64,000 nucleotides of DNA from Gemmatimonadota bacterium (GTDB taxonomy: Bacteria > Latescibacterota > UBA2968 > UBA8231), in NCBI GenBank assembly GCA_018660835.1, contig JABJJN010000074.1:62001-126000 (forward strand), in the 5' to 3' direction. Numbering within the stretch: position 1 is the stretch's first letter; the number at the start of each line of letters is the position of its first letter. The notes beneath the pieces are model-generated. The model was not told where the DNA came from. It did not search any database and saw nothing but the letters and a program-made list of their open reading frames with translations. Shown here piece after piece: positions 26,420 through 35,954 of the stretch. Both the position numbers and the translations under genes were made by a program.

Positions 26420-27253
26420 CTACGAATGGCCCGGGCCATGTTGTTCAATCACTGCGGCAGCGGTGGCAAATGACATATCCGCCAACAATCGCCGCAACCG
26501 TGGCTCTGTGGCCCGCAGATTCCAATAATGGGTCGTGGCGACCCGGCGTGGTACTATCGCCCGAGGGTGCGCAGGATCAAGCTCCCAGGGGTGAATGTAG
26601 AATACCGCCGGATGCCCCGCGGTATTGGCCTGCAAGAGGCCAAAGCGGGTTAGAGTATAAGGAAAGATACGAAAGTAAGCACCCCCGGCGATGGGTATGT
26701 TTCGTCCAGCAAAGCGCCAGGTCGAAGGAGGCAATTCGACCACCCCTGAGGCGCGTTGGTGCAGCCAGCGAGGTGCCGTGGGATCACCGTAACGGTAGTT
26801 CTGCACTGGAAATACGCTCGAGTCATATGTCAGACCGCATTTCGCCAATTCCTCCAGGGCCCACTCGCAACCGGGAGTGATGGAAAAGTACGGTGCTCGG
26901 TATCCGCGTATGGGCTCGGTCACCAGACCCGAAAGGACTTCGAGGGAACGTTCCAAATCTCGCCTAAAACATTCACGTTCAAGGCGATAGACGAATTCGT
27001 GACCATAACCGTGTGTGCCGATTTCGTGCCCTTTTGAGGCGATTTCGCGCACCAGATCCGGCGCTTGCTGTGCTGCAGCGCCGAGAATGAAGAACGTTGC
27101 CTGCACGTTGGCCTCAGCCAGCAGATCCAGCAATCGAAGGGTGCCCACCGCCAGGCGGTCTTCACAGGTATCCCAAGTGGTCGGATCCAGTTCGATTCCG
27201 TGAAACCAGTCCTCAAAATCAACGGTAAAGGCGTTGATGATCTTCTCAGCCAT
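26420..27253 (-). CDS. Polysaccharide deacetylase (NodB fold, DUF3473-like)
   Basis: A 277-aa carbohydrate esterase 4-type protein. It opens NAFTVDFEDWFHG, the form seen in deacetylases associated with PEP-CTERM/exosortase polysaccharide loci. The zinc motif GHEIGTHGYGHE (H-x3-H type, ~80-91), RGYRAPYFSITP (~125) and the C-terminal FYIHPWELDP (~222) are intact. It removes N- or O-acetyl groups from polysaccharide. No exosortase gene is in the window. Its ATG overlaps the preceding glycosyltransferase stop as TGATG, so the two are translationally coupled. Confidence 0.88.
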   Translation of the reverse strand: MAEKIINAFTVDFEDWFHGIELDPTTWDTCEDRLAVGTLRLLDLLAEANVQATFFILGAAAQQAPDLVREIASKGHEIGTHGYGHEFVYRLERECFRRDLERSLEVLSGLVTEPIRGYRAPYFSITPGCEWALEELAKCGLTYDSSVFPVQNYRYGDPTAPRWLHQRASGVVELPPSTWRFAGRNIPIAGGAYFRIFPYTLTRFGLLQANTAGHPAVFYIHPWELDPAHPRAIVPRRVATTHYWNLRATEPRLRRLLADMSFATAAAVIEQHGPGHS

Positions 27254-28362
27254 CAGCTGCAGGTTGCCTCCAGGGCCCTGAGAGCATTCAGGAGCCGAGG
27301 TTGCTGTGAGGCGAGAGAATACTTCGATTCGACCCGCGCCCTGCCACGTTCACCCATTCTGCGCCTCAGAACGGGATCCTCGCACAGTTGGGTCAGACAT
27401 TTCACCCACGTGTCCGAATCGGATGCCAGAAAGCCATTCGAGCCATCTTCGACGATCTGGGTGTTGATTCCGACCGGATGGGCAACCACCGGCAAGTGGC
27501 CAGCCATGTATTGCAGCAGCTTGTACCCGCCTTTGCCACGCGTCCAGGGATCATCCGGAACGGGCATCAAGCCGATGTGACACGTAGCCAGGTCTGTCGC
27601 TTCCTCATCAAGTGCCCATGGTTTGCACTGCACATCCACGCCCGGCAACTCATAGGTCGCTCCCACAACGAGTAGCCGCAAGCAATAGTGCTGCGCCAAT
27701 TGCTGCAGAATCGGTCCGATCAATTCGAGATACGCCACAGTGGATCCGGAGCCGATCCACCCGAGCACGATAGGTGAATCGGCCGTCTCGGTGACCTCTG
27801 GTTCGACGGTGGAATCGTGCTTGGCATAGGGAGAGGTATCGATGGGGCCCGTGATCTTCAAGACATCGCAGTGGGCTTTGGCGAAATCAGCCGTGTAGTC
27901 GTTCTCGACAACCGCGAGTTGTGCCAGTGACAACATCGCCGGCAGACCACGAGCATTTCGCGCCTCTTTCAACCGCGCTAACCAGTGACCGGAGCGTATC
28001 TCGGTTGTAAAGATGGCATCGTCGAAATCGTAGACGATGGGTGCCGAGATCCAACGCAGGAGCCAACGAAGGGGCGAAGGAAGGATCACTTTTTGGATGA
28101 AGAGGATGTCGTGCCTGAAACCACCCCAGCAAACACGCAGTCCGCACGACCATGTACGCCACGCTGCCCATAGATAGTAGGAGATCTTGCGCCATGGCTG
28201 GCGTCGAACATCGATCTGCGTGCCAGCGATGGCGCGATCCGGCAGGACCGTGATAACGTGTGTGTCGAGTCCCTGCTGTTGCAGATAGGGCAGATACTGC
28301 AAAACACGGGTCCGGCTGCTGGCGGCCTTGGATCCGTATTGGGTGACGAAGAGAACCCTCAC
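27253..28362 (-). CDS. Glycosyltransferase family 4-like protein
   Basis: GT-B-fold protein of 369 aa starting with GTG 28362 (M-R-V-L-F-V-T-Q-Y). The donor-side domain has IVLGWIGSGSTVAYLELI (~175) and the C-terminal region KGGYKLLQYMAGHLPVVAHP carries the nucleotide-sugar binding signature, with K/Q in place of the usual first Glu. The acceptor domain has YDFDDAIF, a motif common in EPS-locus GT4 enzymes. It is coupled by TGATG overlap to the deacetylase and starts 12 bases after the aminotransferase stop. Confidence 0.85.
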   Translation of the reverse strand: MRVLFVTQYGSKAASSRTRVLQYLPYLQQQGLDTHVITVLPDRAIAGTQIDVRRQPWRKISYYLWAAWRTWSCGLRVCWGGFRHDILFIQKVILPSPLRWLLRWISAPIVYDFDDAIFTTEIRSGHWLARLKEARNARGLPAMLSLAQLAVVENDYTADFAKAHCDVLKITGPIDTSPYAKHDSTVEPEVTETADSPIVLGWIGSGSTVAYLELIGPILQQLAQHYCLRLLVVGATYELPGVDVQCKPWALDEEATDLATCHIGLMPVPDDPWTRGKGGYKLLQYMAGHLPVVAHPVGINTQIVEDGSNGFLASDSDTWVKCLTQLCEDPVLRRRMGERGRARVESKYSLASQQPRLLNALRALEATCS

Positions 28363-28374
28363 ACGTGTAGGGCG

Positions 28375-29532
28375 CTAGCCAGCGACAGCTTGCGTGGACG
28401 AGCCCTGTGCCCCCTGGACAAAACTGCGAATGCTGGCCACAACACGTCGCTGCTCAACGTCGGTCAGCAGTGGGTGCAGTGGGACGGAGAGGATCTGTTC
28501 CCACACTTCCTCCGTCACAGGCAGGCGAGTCGTATAGGGTCGAAAAATCTTCAGCAGATGATTGGGATAGAAATGGACATTGCTGTCGATTCCATCTGCA
28601 TCAAGATGAGCGTATAACTCATCGCGACCCTCGACACGGATCACCGCATTGTAGCAAGAGCTGAGAGCATAGTCCCTTGCCGCCAGGGGCTGTACCTCGG
28701 GCACGTCGGCGAAGGCTTCGCGGTATCCCGCCATGAGTTCACGACGCCGCTCATTGTTCTGCTCAAGGCGATCCATCTGCGCCAGTCCCAGTGCGGCGGC
28801 CAGATCGGTCATCTCATACTTGTAACCGACCTCCTCTACTTCATAAACCCAGGAGCGGTTGATCTGTCCTGGACGAAAGCGTTCCCACGTGGGTTTGGTG
28901 ATTCCGCACCAACGCAACTTGCGCACACGCGTCGCGATCGCCTCGTCGTTCGTCACCATCATACCGCCATCGCCCGTGGTCATGTTCTTGGTCGCCTGGA
29001 AACTGAAACATCCAATGTCGCCCAGGCTACCCAAGCTCTTGCCCTTGTACAAACCACCACACGCGTGCGCCGCGTCCTCGATGACTGTCAAACCGTGGGC
29101 GCGCGCCAACTCGAGGATGGGGTCCATATCACACGCTTGTCCACCGTAGTGGGTAACCACGATCGCACGGGTTGTTGGCGTGATTTTCCGCTCCATATCC
29201 TCGACGTCGATGTTCAGCGTGTCCGCTTCCACATCGCAGAAGACCGGGCGACCACCAGCAAGAAGGATCGACTCCGTCGAGGACACCCATGTCAACGAAC
29301 TGGTCAGGACCTCCTGCCCTTCTACTTCGGCACACACAAGACCAAGATGCAAGGCCGCCGTCGCGGAATTGAGGGCAACGGCGTGTTTCACCCCGACATA
29401 CTCAGCAAAGCGTTCTTCGAAGGCGATGCTTTGCGGACCCCGTCCGACCCACATGCTGTCTATGGTGTCGCAAAGAGCCTTCTTCTCGGCTTCGCCGAAG
29501 GCGGGACGAAACAAGCGAATGCGTTCTTCCAA
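28375..29532 (-). CDS. DegT/DnrJ/EryC1/StrS sugar aminotransferase
   Basis: PLP-dependent aminotransferase of 385 aa that converts a keto-sugar nucleotide to an amino sugar. Visible features are LNSATAALHLGL (cofactor phosphate region, ~54), VIEDAAHACGG (PLP ring Asp, ~152), the Schiff-base Lys in FQATKNMTTGDGGMM (~183) and SCYNAVIRV near 290. The apparent start is TTG 29532 giving M-E-E-R-I-R-L, with a weak ribosome binding site. It follows the GT2 gene by 34 bases. The product could be perosamine-, viosamine- or bacillosamine-like; not resolvable here. Confidence 0.9.
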   Translation of the reverse strand: MEERIRLFRPAFGEAEKKALCDTIDSMWVGRGPQSIAFEERFAEYVGVKHAVALNSATAALHLGLVCAEVEGQEVLTSSLTWVSSTESILLAGGRPVFCDVEADTLNIDVEDMERKITPTTRAIVVTHYGGQACDMDPILELARAHGLTVIEDAAHACGGLYKGKSLGSLGDIGCFSFQATKNMTTGDGGMMVTNDEAIATRVRKLRWCGITKPTWERFRPGQINRSWVYEVEEVGYKYEMTDLAAALGLAQMDRLEQNNERRRELMAGYREAFADVPEVQPLAARDYALSSCYNAVIRVEGRDELYAHLDADGIDSNVHFYPNHLLKIFRPYTTRLPVTEEVWEQILSVPLHPLLTDVEQRRVVASIRSFVQGAQGSSTQAVAG

Positions 29533-29566
29533 GGGGATTTCTCGTCGGTTGGAAAAGCTGGTGTCT

Positions 29567-30538
29567 TTAGGTGGAACGGGCCGGCGCCCAATACGTCCGG
29601 TCCGTCAGCGTGCGGTGGAAGATGGTTCGATACGCTCCCAACCGCTGTCTACCCTCGACGCGCGAAGCGGGTCGAAAGATCCACAGAATTGTCCACAAGA
29701 TGCTGCGAAGAATCATTTCGATCAGAGTAAAAATACGCAGCAAATACAGGCGTGTACTACCAAAATGCTTGTCGAACAGGTAAAAGAGGCTCTGTTGAGA
29801 AACGACGAGCATCTGACCAAAACGCTGACTGATACTGCGTCCCTCCAGATGCGTGACGATACTGGCTGGTTCGTAGACGATCCGCCAACCAGACGCTTTG
29901 AGCCGCATGCACCATTCAAGGTCCTCATAACACATGAACATGGCATCATCCAAAGGCCCTGCAACGTCGATTGCAGCGCGCCGGACCATGATACAGGCGC
30001 CCGTCACCCAGCCCACATCCCGTTGCTGTCTATGGTGCCAGAAGCCAAACCTAAAGTAGGGGAACACTCTGTGCAATAAGAGCTTATGCACGATTTCGGG
30101 GAGCAATCCAGGCGCTCTGCCGCATGAATATTCCAGGTCACCGTCGGCATTCTCCAAGCGCGGCCCCACCGCCCCCGTCGCCGGTTGATCGCTCAGGGTG
30201 GCAAGCAACCTCGACAGCGCCCCCACCGGCACCCGTGTATCCGAGTTCAGTAGCAGCAGGACGGGTGCCGTTGCCGTAGAAATCGCCAGATTGTTGCCAC
30301 CGGCGAAGCCGAGATTCTGTTCGCTTCGAATCAACTCCACCTGCGGAAACTGGGCAGCCACCATATGGGCGGAGTCATCCGCCGAGTCGTTGTCCACAAC
30401 AATGACCTGCCAATGACGGGCTTCGGGATCGTCGTACAGCGAGTGCAGGCAATCGGCCAACAGTTGGCACGTATTCCAACTCAGAATGCAGATGGACAGT
30501 TTTGCTGTTTGTTCCTGTGCTGCGGGCGAGTTCGTCAC
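29567..30538 (-). CDS. Glycosyltransferase family 2 (rhamnosyltransferase-like)
   Basis: GT-A glycosyltransferase of 323 aa. I take GTG 30538 as start: it overlaps the GT39 stop as GTGA and lies just before the first strand, LSICILSWNTCQLLADCL. The frame is open for another 105 codons upstream, but that stretch is antisense-like reading of the GT39 gene. Motifs: VVDNDSADDSA, LGFAGGNNLA and the DxD-like LLLNSDTRVP (~102), then GWVTGACIMVRR and MYEDLEW-type region (FMCYEDLEWCMRLK). It belongs to the rhamnosyl/galactofuranosyl-transferase-like group; the sugar is unknown. Confidence 0.87.
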   Translation of the reverse strand: MTNSPAAQEQTAKLSICILSWNTCQLLADCLHSLYDDPEARHWQVIVVDNDSADDSAHMVAAQFPQVELIRSEQNLGFAGGNNLAISTATAPVLLLLNSDTRVPVGALSRLLATLSDQPATGAVGPRLENADGDLEYSCGRAPGLLPEIVHKLLLHRVFPYFRFGFWHHRQQRDVGWVTGACIMVRRAAIDVAGPLDDAMFMCYEDLEWCMRLKASGWRIVYEPASIVTHLEGRSISQRFGQMLVVSQQSLFYLFDKHFGSTRLYLLRIFTLIEMILRSILWTILWIFRPASRVEGRQRLGAYRTIFHRTLTDRTYWAPARST

Positions 30539-31809
30539 TTGAGCCCACTCACCTGCAAGCCATTCACAACGAGCCCATGGATCGTCTCCTGCTGCCACCA
30601 GATCAGCAGATTGAGCCCTGCCCAGAGGGTGCCACCGGCAACCCATCGCAGGCGCTGGTGCGAAGACCAGATCCCGTGCAATACAGGTCCCGCGTAAAGC
30701 AGGAAGAGGGGCTCCATGGGCAATCGAAAACGCGTCGAACCATAGAGCAAGGTTGAAAACACCAGCAGGGAAACAGCGGCAAAACTCGTGATCTCTCGAT
30801 AGCCCGGATGCGTGCCATAGCGAATCACCCCTGCCAGGATCAGCGGCAACCACAACACGAAACCGATGTTGTAGTCAGGCCGAAAAATATACCAGAAACG
30901 CAGGAATCGCTCTCCTACAAGGCGCAGCCAGGGAACCGGGTGTGCCACAATCCACGACCATCCCTGGGCGCGCCAGGCTCGATCCCGATCGATTTCACTG
31001 GGAGAGTCTGCAAACACCTCCGGGGAAATCTGCCACCCATCCTGTTTGCGCCATTCCGGTTCGTCTGCATTGCTGCCTGCGAGAATAAAACCCCCATGTG
31101 TTGATACAGGCACGAAGGCCCCGTGCACTGTAGCATTGCGCATCGTCCACGGAGACAGAACCAGCAGGACACCGGCCAAGATCCACACACACCGACGTAT
31201 GGCAACAAGCCAGGCACGACCATCACGACTTTGCCAGGCAGACCATACAGGAAAAAGCATCAAGGCCGGCGCCAACAGCAACCCCACGGGCCGCGTCAGC
31301 ATCGCCAGGCCGACGAGGGCACCCGAACCGATCCAGCCAGATCGCGCCTCGGCCCTGAGTCCCACAAGCGTCGCGGCAACCAGCAGACTGGCGAAAAGCG
31401 TCTCCGTCATGATCTCCGCTGTGCCCGCCACCAGAGGTGGATACAGTGCAGCGATCAGCCCCACAGCGAGGGCACTGGGGGGATGTAGTCGCCTGCCAAG
31501 ACATAGGACACCCACTGCAGTGAGTGCTCCCAGAAAAGCCTGCAGTATCTGAATCAGAACATGGTGATAGCCGAACAGGCCATAAACGCCCGCCAGCAGC
31601 GCCGGATACAGGGGGGCCCGCCACGATCTCATTGGATAACCATACCAATTGTCGTGGGCGACAAACCCCTCACCGGCGACGAGATTCAGCGCGATTTCAT
31701 CGTAATCGGGTGTGTCTTGAGCCGGTACATCGACGTCGGTTGTCAGATACAACGCCCGCACGACGAGGGCCACGAACATCACGAGAAGCAGCGTCGCGCG
31801 ATGGCTCAT
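30535..31809 (-). CDS. GT39-like membrane glycosyltransferase (ArnT/PMT family)
   Basis: Integral membrane GT-C glycosyltransferase of 424 aa with about ten hydrophobic segments. The first periplasmic loop has the catalytic acidic motif in DVPAQDTPDYDEIALNLVAG (~28-45), and GYPMRSWRAPLYPALLAG follows. Such enzymes use a polyprenyl-phosphate sugar donor to modify lipid A, glycans or proteins on the outer face of the membrane. A polyprenyl-phosphomannose-synthase-like enzyme at 54710-55426 could supply the donor. Start and stop both overlap neighbours (ATGA at 31806-31809 and GTGA at 30535-30538). Confidence 0.82.
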   Translation of the reverse strand: MSHRATLLLVMFVALVVRALYLTTDVDVPAQDTPDYDEIALNLVAGEGFVAHDNWYGYPMRSWRAPLYPALLAGVYGLFGYHHVLIQILQAFLGALTAVGVLCLGRRLHPPSALAVGLIAALYPPLVAGTAEIMTETLFASLLVAATLVGLRAEARSGWIGSGALVGLAMLTRPVGLLLAPALMLFPVWSAWQSRDGRAWLVAIRRCVWILAGVLLVLSPWTMRNATVHGAFVPVSTHGGFILAGSNADEPEWRKQDGWQISPEVFADSPSEIDRDRAWRAQGWSWIVAHPVPWLRLVGERFLRFWYIFRPDYNIGFVLWLPLILAGVIRYGTHPGYREITSFAAVSLLVFSTLLYGSTRFRLPMEPLFLLYAGPVLHGIWSSHQRLRWVAGGTLWAGLNLLIWWQQETIHGLVVNGLQVSGLK

Positions 31810-33251
31810 GCCACCTCAAGGACTTCATCAAAACAGGCAGCCAGCTGACGGGTGAGTTCCCGACGATGGAAATGGCTCAGATCTGCGGCGCACGTTGGCA
31901 GCGCCCCTGTACGGAAGCGACTCCATACCTCTACCAATGCAGCGCGAATCCCATTCACGTCGCTCGGCGGCGCGCAGAAGCCGGCATCGAGATCGATGAC
32001 CATTCGACGCACTTCTCCCGCACCACACAAAGCCAGAATCGGCCGTCGCGTCGACAGATATTCGAAGAATTTTCCCGGTGCATTCGACGCCGGCCACGGA
32101 CGAGGATGATCAACCAGAACAAGTACATGGCTGCGTCGTTGATAGTCCAACGCCGTCGCCCGATCCACACTTCCCACCAGCTCGACCATGTTGGCATCCA
32201 CCAGCGATGCCGCCGCTTCCATCTCGTCCGGTGCCAGCTCCCCGACCAGCTGCAGGCGTAGACGCTGACACCAGCGCTCGTCATCGCTGAGCATGTGCTT
32301 GAGGGCCGTGAGCAGCGGCACCGGCGACCGCAGAGGGTGACTGTAGGAGAAACTACCCGTGTGTACCAGACGCAGAGGCTCTCCCGGCCCAGGCAACTGC
32401 AGAGGTTCCGGTGGCGGCATCAGATCTGCCTCCCCCGCATCGTCATCGAAAAGCCGCCCTTCGGGCAACACGGCGGCATCGCTCGGATCGAAGCCATTGG
32501 TGATCACACGCAGACGCTGGCCGGCAGCTGGGTAACGGCGGCGCAGATCATCGGCCGCCGTATGTGTCGCGGTGATAATGAGATCGGCATCCGCCATCAC
32601 CTCCGCCTCCATGCGCTCCTCGAGGGCCCGGCGAAAGGGGTGCCGCAGCAGTTCGGGGTCGAGAGGGTCAAAGGTCCAGGCATCGCGCAGGTCAGCGACC
32701 CAGGGCAATCCTGTTTGCCGCCGCAGGAATCGACCTAGAAGCAGAGAGGAAGGCGGTGGCGAGGTGGTGAAGATGAGATCGATGTCAGCCGCCTGCAGAC
32801 GTCGAAGAGCCGCCACAGCAGCGCTGGGAACCCAGCTGATCTGTCCATCCGGGATCAACAACCGTTCGCGCCAGCGTCGTAGCCAGGAACCGGGTCGAGC
32901 GGTACGAACACGGGCAGCCGCTGCGGCGTCTTCTCTTGCCGCCGGATTGCGCCAGCGCCGGTAAAGGCCGACCGGTTCCCAGGTGCGCATAGCGGCCTCT
33001 CCCAATGCCCCTTGCCGGTCACTGCCAAAGGCGGAGGTCGTGAGCACTTGCGGCTCGTAGCCAAACTCCGGCAGGTATTGGCTGAATTTGGCTGCTCGCT
33101 GCGTACCCGCCGAACGCATCGGAGGATAGTGATAGGCGACAAACAGGATCCGATGGCCGGATTCGTCCCGGTTTCGGGAGGCTGTGGCAGCGTCGCTGAT
33201 GGCCGTGGCGGCGCTGGTTTGGTCTGCCGTCGGCTTCGTTGTGTCCATCAT
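31806..33251 (-). CDS. Glycosyltransferase family 4
   Basis: GT-B glycosyltransferase of 481 aa from ATG 33251 (a second ATG is adjacent at 33248). An Ala/Thr-rich disordered lead of ~30 residues precedes RILFVAYHYPPMRSAGTQRA, the usual opening of this subgroup. LPWVADLRDAWTFDPL and LRLVHTGSFSYSHPLR follow, and the last Rossmann part has PGKFFEYLSTRRPILAL with the nucleotide-sugar binding Glu. It is the first gene of the minus-strand unit 33251-24727 and lies divergent to a PTS EIIA gene across 117 bp. The frame is open further upstream across that intergenic region, but this adds no recognisable domain. Confidence 0.85.
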   Translation of the reverse strand: MMDTTKPTADQTSAATAISDAATASRNRDESGHRILFVAYHYPPMRSAGTQRAAKFSQYLPEFGYEPQVLTTSAFGSDRQGALGEAAMRTWEPVGLYRRWRNPAAREDAAAAARVRTARPGSWLRRWRERLLIPDGQISWVPSAAVAALRRLQAADIDLIFTTSPPPSSLLLGRFLRRQTGLPWVADLRDAWTFDPLDPELLRHPFRRALEERMEAEVMADADLIITATHTAADDLRRRYPAAGQRLRVITNGFDPSDAAVLPEGRLFDDDAGEADLMPPPEPLQLPGPGEPLRLVHTGSFSYSHPLRSPVPLLTALKHMLSDDERWCQRLRLQLVGELAPDEMEAAASLVDANMVELVGSVDRATALDYQRRSHVLVLVDHPRPWPASNAPGKFFEYLSTRRPILALCGAGEVRRMVIDLDAGFCAPPSDVNGIRAALVEVWSRFRTGALPTCAADLSHFHRRELTRQLAACFDEVLEVA

Positions 33252-33368
33252 AGGGATGGAAGATAGCTCTCGATGGGGATTTGGTGTATATTCGGAAAGC
33301 TTAGCCGCCAAGACCACGGGCTGAAGTTCCCAAGTGCACAAACACGACCTGCTATAGCGCCTGATTCT

Positions 33369-33845
33369 ATGACCACCCTGCTTGATATCCTTGCCCCCTC
33401 CGCTGTGATCGTCGGCCTTGAGGGGGATACAAAAGACGCCATTATCGAAGAGCTCGTCGATCGACTCGAAGTCGGTACGGCCATCAGTGACCGAGACAAG
33501 GTGCTGCAGGCAGTACTCGAACGCGAGAAAATCATGAGCACGGGGATTGGTGACGGTATTGCGATCCCTCACGGTAAGTCTGATGCGGTCATCGAGCTCA
33601 CAGCGGCTCTCGGCATTCACAAACGAGGCGTTGATTTTGAGGCCCTCGATGGTGAGCCGGCCTTCGTCTTCTTCCTCCTCGTGTCACCGGCGAACGTTTC
33701 GGGCCCGCACATCAAAGCGCTGGCCCGTATCTCGCGTATGCTGAAGAACGACGGCTTCAAGAAGAAGCTGATCGAAGCTGAGTCGTCAGCTGACATTATC
33801 AGCGCCATCGAGGAAGAAGAGAAGTCCCACTCCTCCGTCGGCTAG
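33369..33845 (+). CDS. PTS EIIA (fructose/nitrogen-type) phosphocarrier domain protein
   Basis: A 158-aa EIIA-Fru/Ntr-type domain. The phospho-acceptor His is in IGDGIAIPHGKSDAV (His near residue 69), and HIKALARISRMLKND near 115 is also typical. I start at ATG 33369 because it gives the canonical M-T-T-L-L-D-I-L opening; an in-frame ATG at 33273 extends into the divergent promoter region. No EI, HPr, EIIB or EIIC gene is nearby, so a regulatory PtsN-like role is more likely than sugar transport. The next plus-strand gene starts 15 bases downstream. Confidence 0.88.
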   Translation: MTTLLDILAPSAVIVGLEGDTKDAIIEELVDRLEVGTAISDRDKVLQAVLEREKIMSTGIGDGIAIPHGKSDAVIELTAALGIHKRGVDFEALDGEPAFVFFLLVSPANVSGPHIKALARISRMLKNDGFKKKLIEAESSADIISAIEEEEKSHSSVG

Positions 33846-33860
33846 GCTCCACCACTCAGC

Positions 33861-35945
33861 TTGCAGTTTCTTAACCCCCTGGCCCTGATCGGGCTAGCGG
33901 CGGCGGCTATCCCCCTCGCCCTGCATCTTCTGCATCGTGGGCGACCTCGTGCCGTCCCTTTCAGCAACTTGCCCTTCCTTCGACAACTGCACCAGACTCG
34001 TATGCGATCTGTTCGCCTGCGCCAGTGGTGGGTGTTGCTGTTGCGAACCCTGGCGCTATTGGCTCTCGCACTAGCCTTTGCTCGCCCTGCAGTGCAGGGC
34101 GGTTCGAGCGCTTGGTTTGCTACGCCGCAACCTCGGACAGCGGTGTTGCTGCTGGATCAATCGTATAGCGTTTCGGCCCGTCTTGGTAGTGAGAGCGTGT
34201 TTGATCAACTGCGTCGTCGTGCGCGCGAAGTGACCCAGCTGTTTGATGAGGCGGATCGGCTCGTGTTGGTCGGCTTTTCTGATCGCGCCGACCTGCCGTC
34301 GAGCACATCCAAGGATCGGCTGCGGCAGCAGATCGACGCAATGACACCAGGGCAAGGGAGCACAAATCTGGCTCGCGCCCTGACCCGTGCGTATCAGTTG
34401 CTGGCGCAGAGCGACGATCGTGACCTCGAATTGTATCTGCTGACGGATATGACCCGGCCTGGCTGGCAGGCACCCGCTGTGGCACCGCCCCCCGGATTGC
34501 GAACCTTCGTGTTACCCCCGGGGCAGCGACCGGCGAGTAACGCTGCCGTGGTCGCAGTGAGTTATGAGCCTTGGCTCACCTCTCCAGGGTCTCATGTGGA
34601 CCTGTCCGTGCAGGTACGATTCCATGGTCCTGTGCCCTCGGAGGCTCCCGGGATCGATCTGTATGTCGATGATGAACGCGTGCAGCGACGCTCCATCGAT
34701 CTTGGAGCTCTCCGTAGCGACGGGGACTTCTCCGTCGCCGACGTGCCCTTCTCAATCGCTCCTCGACGTGGCGGTCGCCTGCGTGCCTTCGCGCAGATTG
34801 ATGCAGACGCACTGACCGCTGACGATCGCTTCCACTTCATCATCGACGCGCCGGATAGCATTCGGATTCTCTTGATCGGTGAGACCGCGACATCGACCTA
34901 CTATGCGCGACGAGCCCTTTCAGCGGCAACATTGGGTGACCAGTCGCTGCAAGTGCAGACCTTGCGCTTCGCCCAGGCAACGGATGAAGATTGGTCCAAC
35001 GCCCACGTCGTCATCCTGTGCAATGTTGAACATCTCCAGGAAACAGATCTGCGTCGTCTGCGTCTGCGTATAGACAATGGCGGTGGGGTGATGGTCTTTC
35101 CAGGCCCTGATGCACAGCTCCAGCATCTGAATCGGGATGTCTTGCCAGCACTGTTACCGGTATCACTGGGGACGGTTCGAGGGCAGCAAGGGCAGCGGCC
35201 CACCCTTCTCGATACGCTTCGACTGCATCATTCTCTGTTTGCTGGTCTCGACTTTGGTCAAGCGCCCACGACGACGACGTCCTTCGACCTCGTCGCTGAT
35301 CCCACAGTGCAGGTGCTGGCAAGCTTCGCCGACGAACGTCCTGCCCTCGTCGAAGGTCGGTTCGCGGGTGGGCGCGTGATCCTGTGGTCGGTCCCTCTCG
35401 ATCTGGCATGGAGCCAGTGGCCTGAATCCGGTTGGTTCCTACCCGTGCTGCAGCGACTCTCCAGACACCTGGCGATCAACAGCGCTGCCGATCGCGCATA
35501 TCATGTCTCAGACCATGCCTGGCGACGCCTGGCAGGTGTCGATACGGAGACGCAGGTACAAGCATATGCCCCCTCTGGACAGCGAAGGTTCGTCGAGACG
35601 GAACGCGTGTTCGGTGAGTTGCGATGGAAAGTTCCGCATCTGTCCGAAGCGGGATTCTGGTCATTGCGGCCTGAAGATCAGCCACGGTCGGATCAGTCTA
35701 TCTTTGCCGTGAATGTCGATCCGTCGGAGGCGGATCTACGATCGCTACACGAGGACGACGTGAGCCGGACACTGGGAGAGTCCGCAGTTGTGATTGATGC
35801 ACAGATGCCACTGGCCGCAGCGGTGACGGATCTGCGGGTCGGCCGCGAAATGTGGCGCGAACTGCTGGCTTTGGCGGGTCTGTTATTGATGGTTGAGCTG
35901 TGGGTGAGTCGATCACCGTCGATGAAAGACCCAGCGACAGCTTAG
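33861..35945 (+). CDS. BatA/VWA-domain membrane protein
   Basis: A 694-aa membrane-anchored protein. Residues 1-28 are the BatA-type N-terminal segment (FLNPLALIGLAAAAIPLALH) followed by the R-R-x-x-x-x-F-S-N-L-x-F-L-like stretch, and a second membrane helix lies near 60-78. A von Willebrand A domain has the MIDAS motif DQSYSVSARLG (~98) and QGSTNLARALTRA; a large beta-rich, glutamine-amidotransferase-like part follows, and a C-terminal helix lies near 673-690. The only in-frame start after the upstream stop that keeps the family N-terminus is TTG 33861, with little ribosome binding site. BatA-like proteins usually sit with MoxR/Bat genes, which are not present here. Confidence 0.8.
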   Translation: MQFLNPLALIGLAAAAIPLALHLLHRGRPRAVPFSNLPFLRQLHQTRMRSVRLRQWWVLLLRTLALLALALAFARPAVQGGSSAWFATPQPRTAVLLLDQSYSVSARLGSESVFDQLRRRAREVTQLFDEADRLVLVGFSDRADLPSSTSKDRLRQQIDAMTPGQGSTNLARALTRAYQLLAQSDDRDLELYLLTDMTRPGWQAPAVAPPPGLRTFVLPPGQRPASNAAVVAVSYEPWLTSPGSHVDLSVQVRFHGPVPSEAPGIDLYVDDERVQRRSIDLGALRSDGDFSVADVPFSIAPRRGGRLRAFAQIDADALTADDRFHFIIDAPDSIRILLIGETATSTYYARRALSAATLGDQSLQVQTLRFAQATDEDWSNAHVVILCNVEHLQETDLRRLRLRIDNGGGVMVFPGPDAQLQHLNRDVLPALLPVSLGTVRGQQGQRPTLLDTLRLHHSLFAGLDFGQAPTTTTSFDLVADPTVQVLASFADERPALVEGRFAGGRVILWSVPLDLAWSQWPESGWFLPVLQRLSRHLAINSAADRAYHVSDHAWRRLAGVDTETQVQAYAPSGQRRFVETERVFGELRWKVPHLSEAGFWSLRPEDQPRSDQSIFAVNVDPSEADLRSLHEDDVSRTLGESAVVIDAQMPLAAAVTDLRVGREMWRELLALAGLLLMVELWVSRSPSMKDPATA

Positions 35946-35954
35946 ACAACTGGC

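Noticed and set aside
33273..33368. Longer N-terminus for the PTS EIIA protein
   Set aside because: The extra 32 residues match nothing in the family and would occupy the divergent promoter region.
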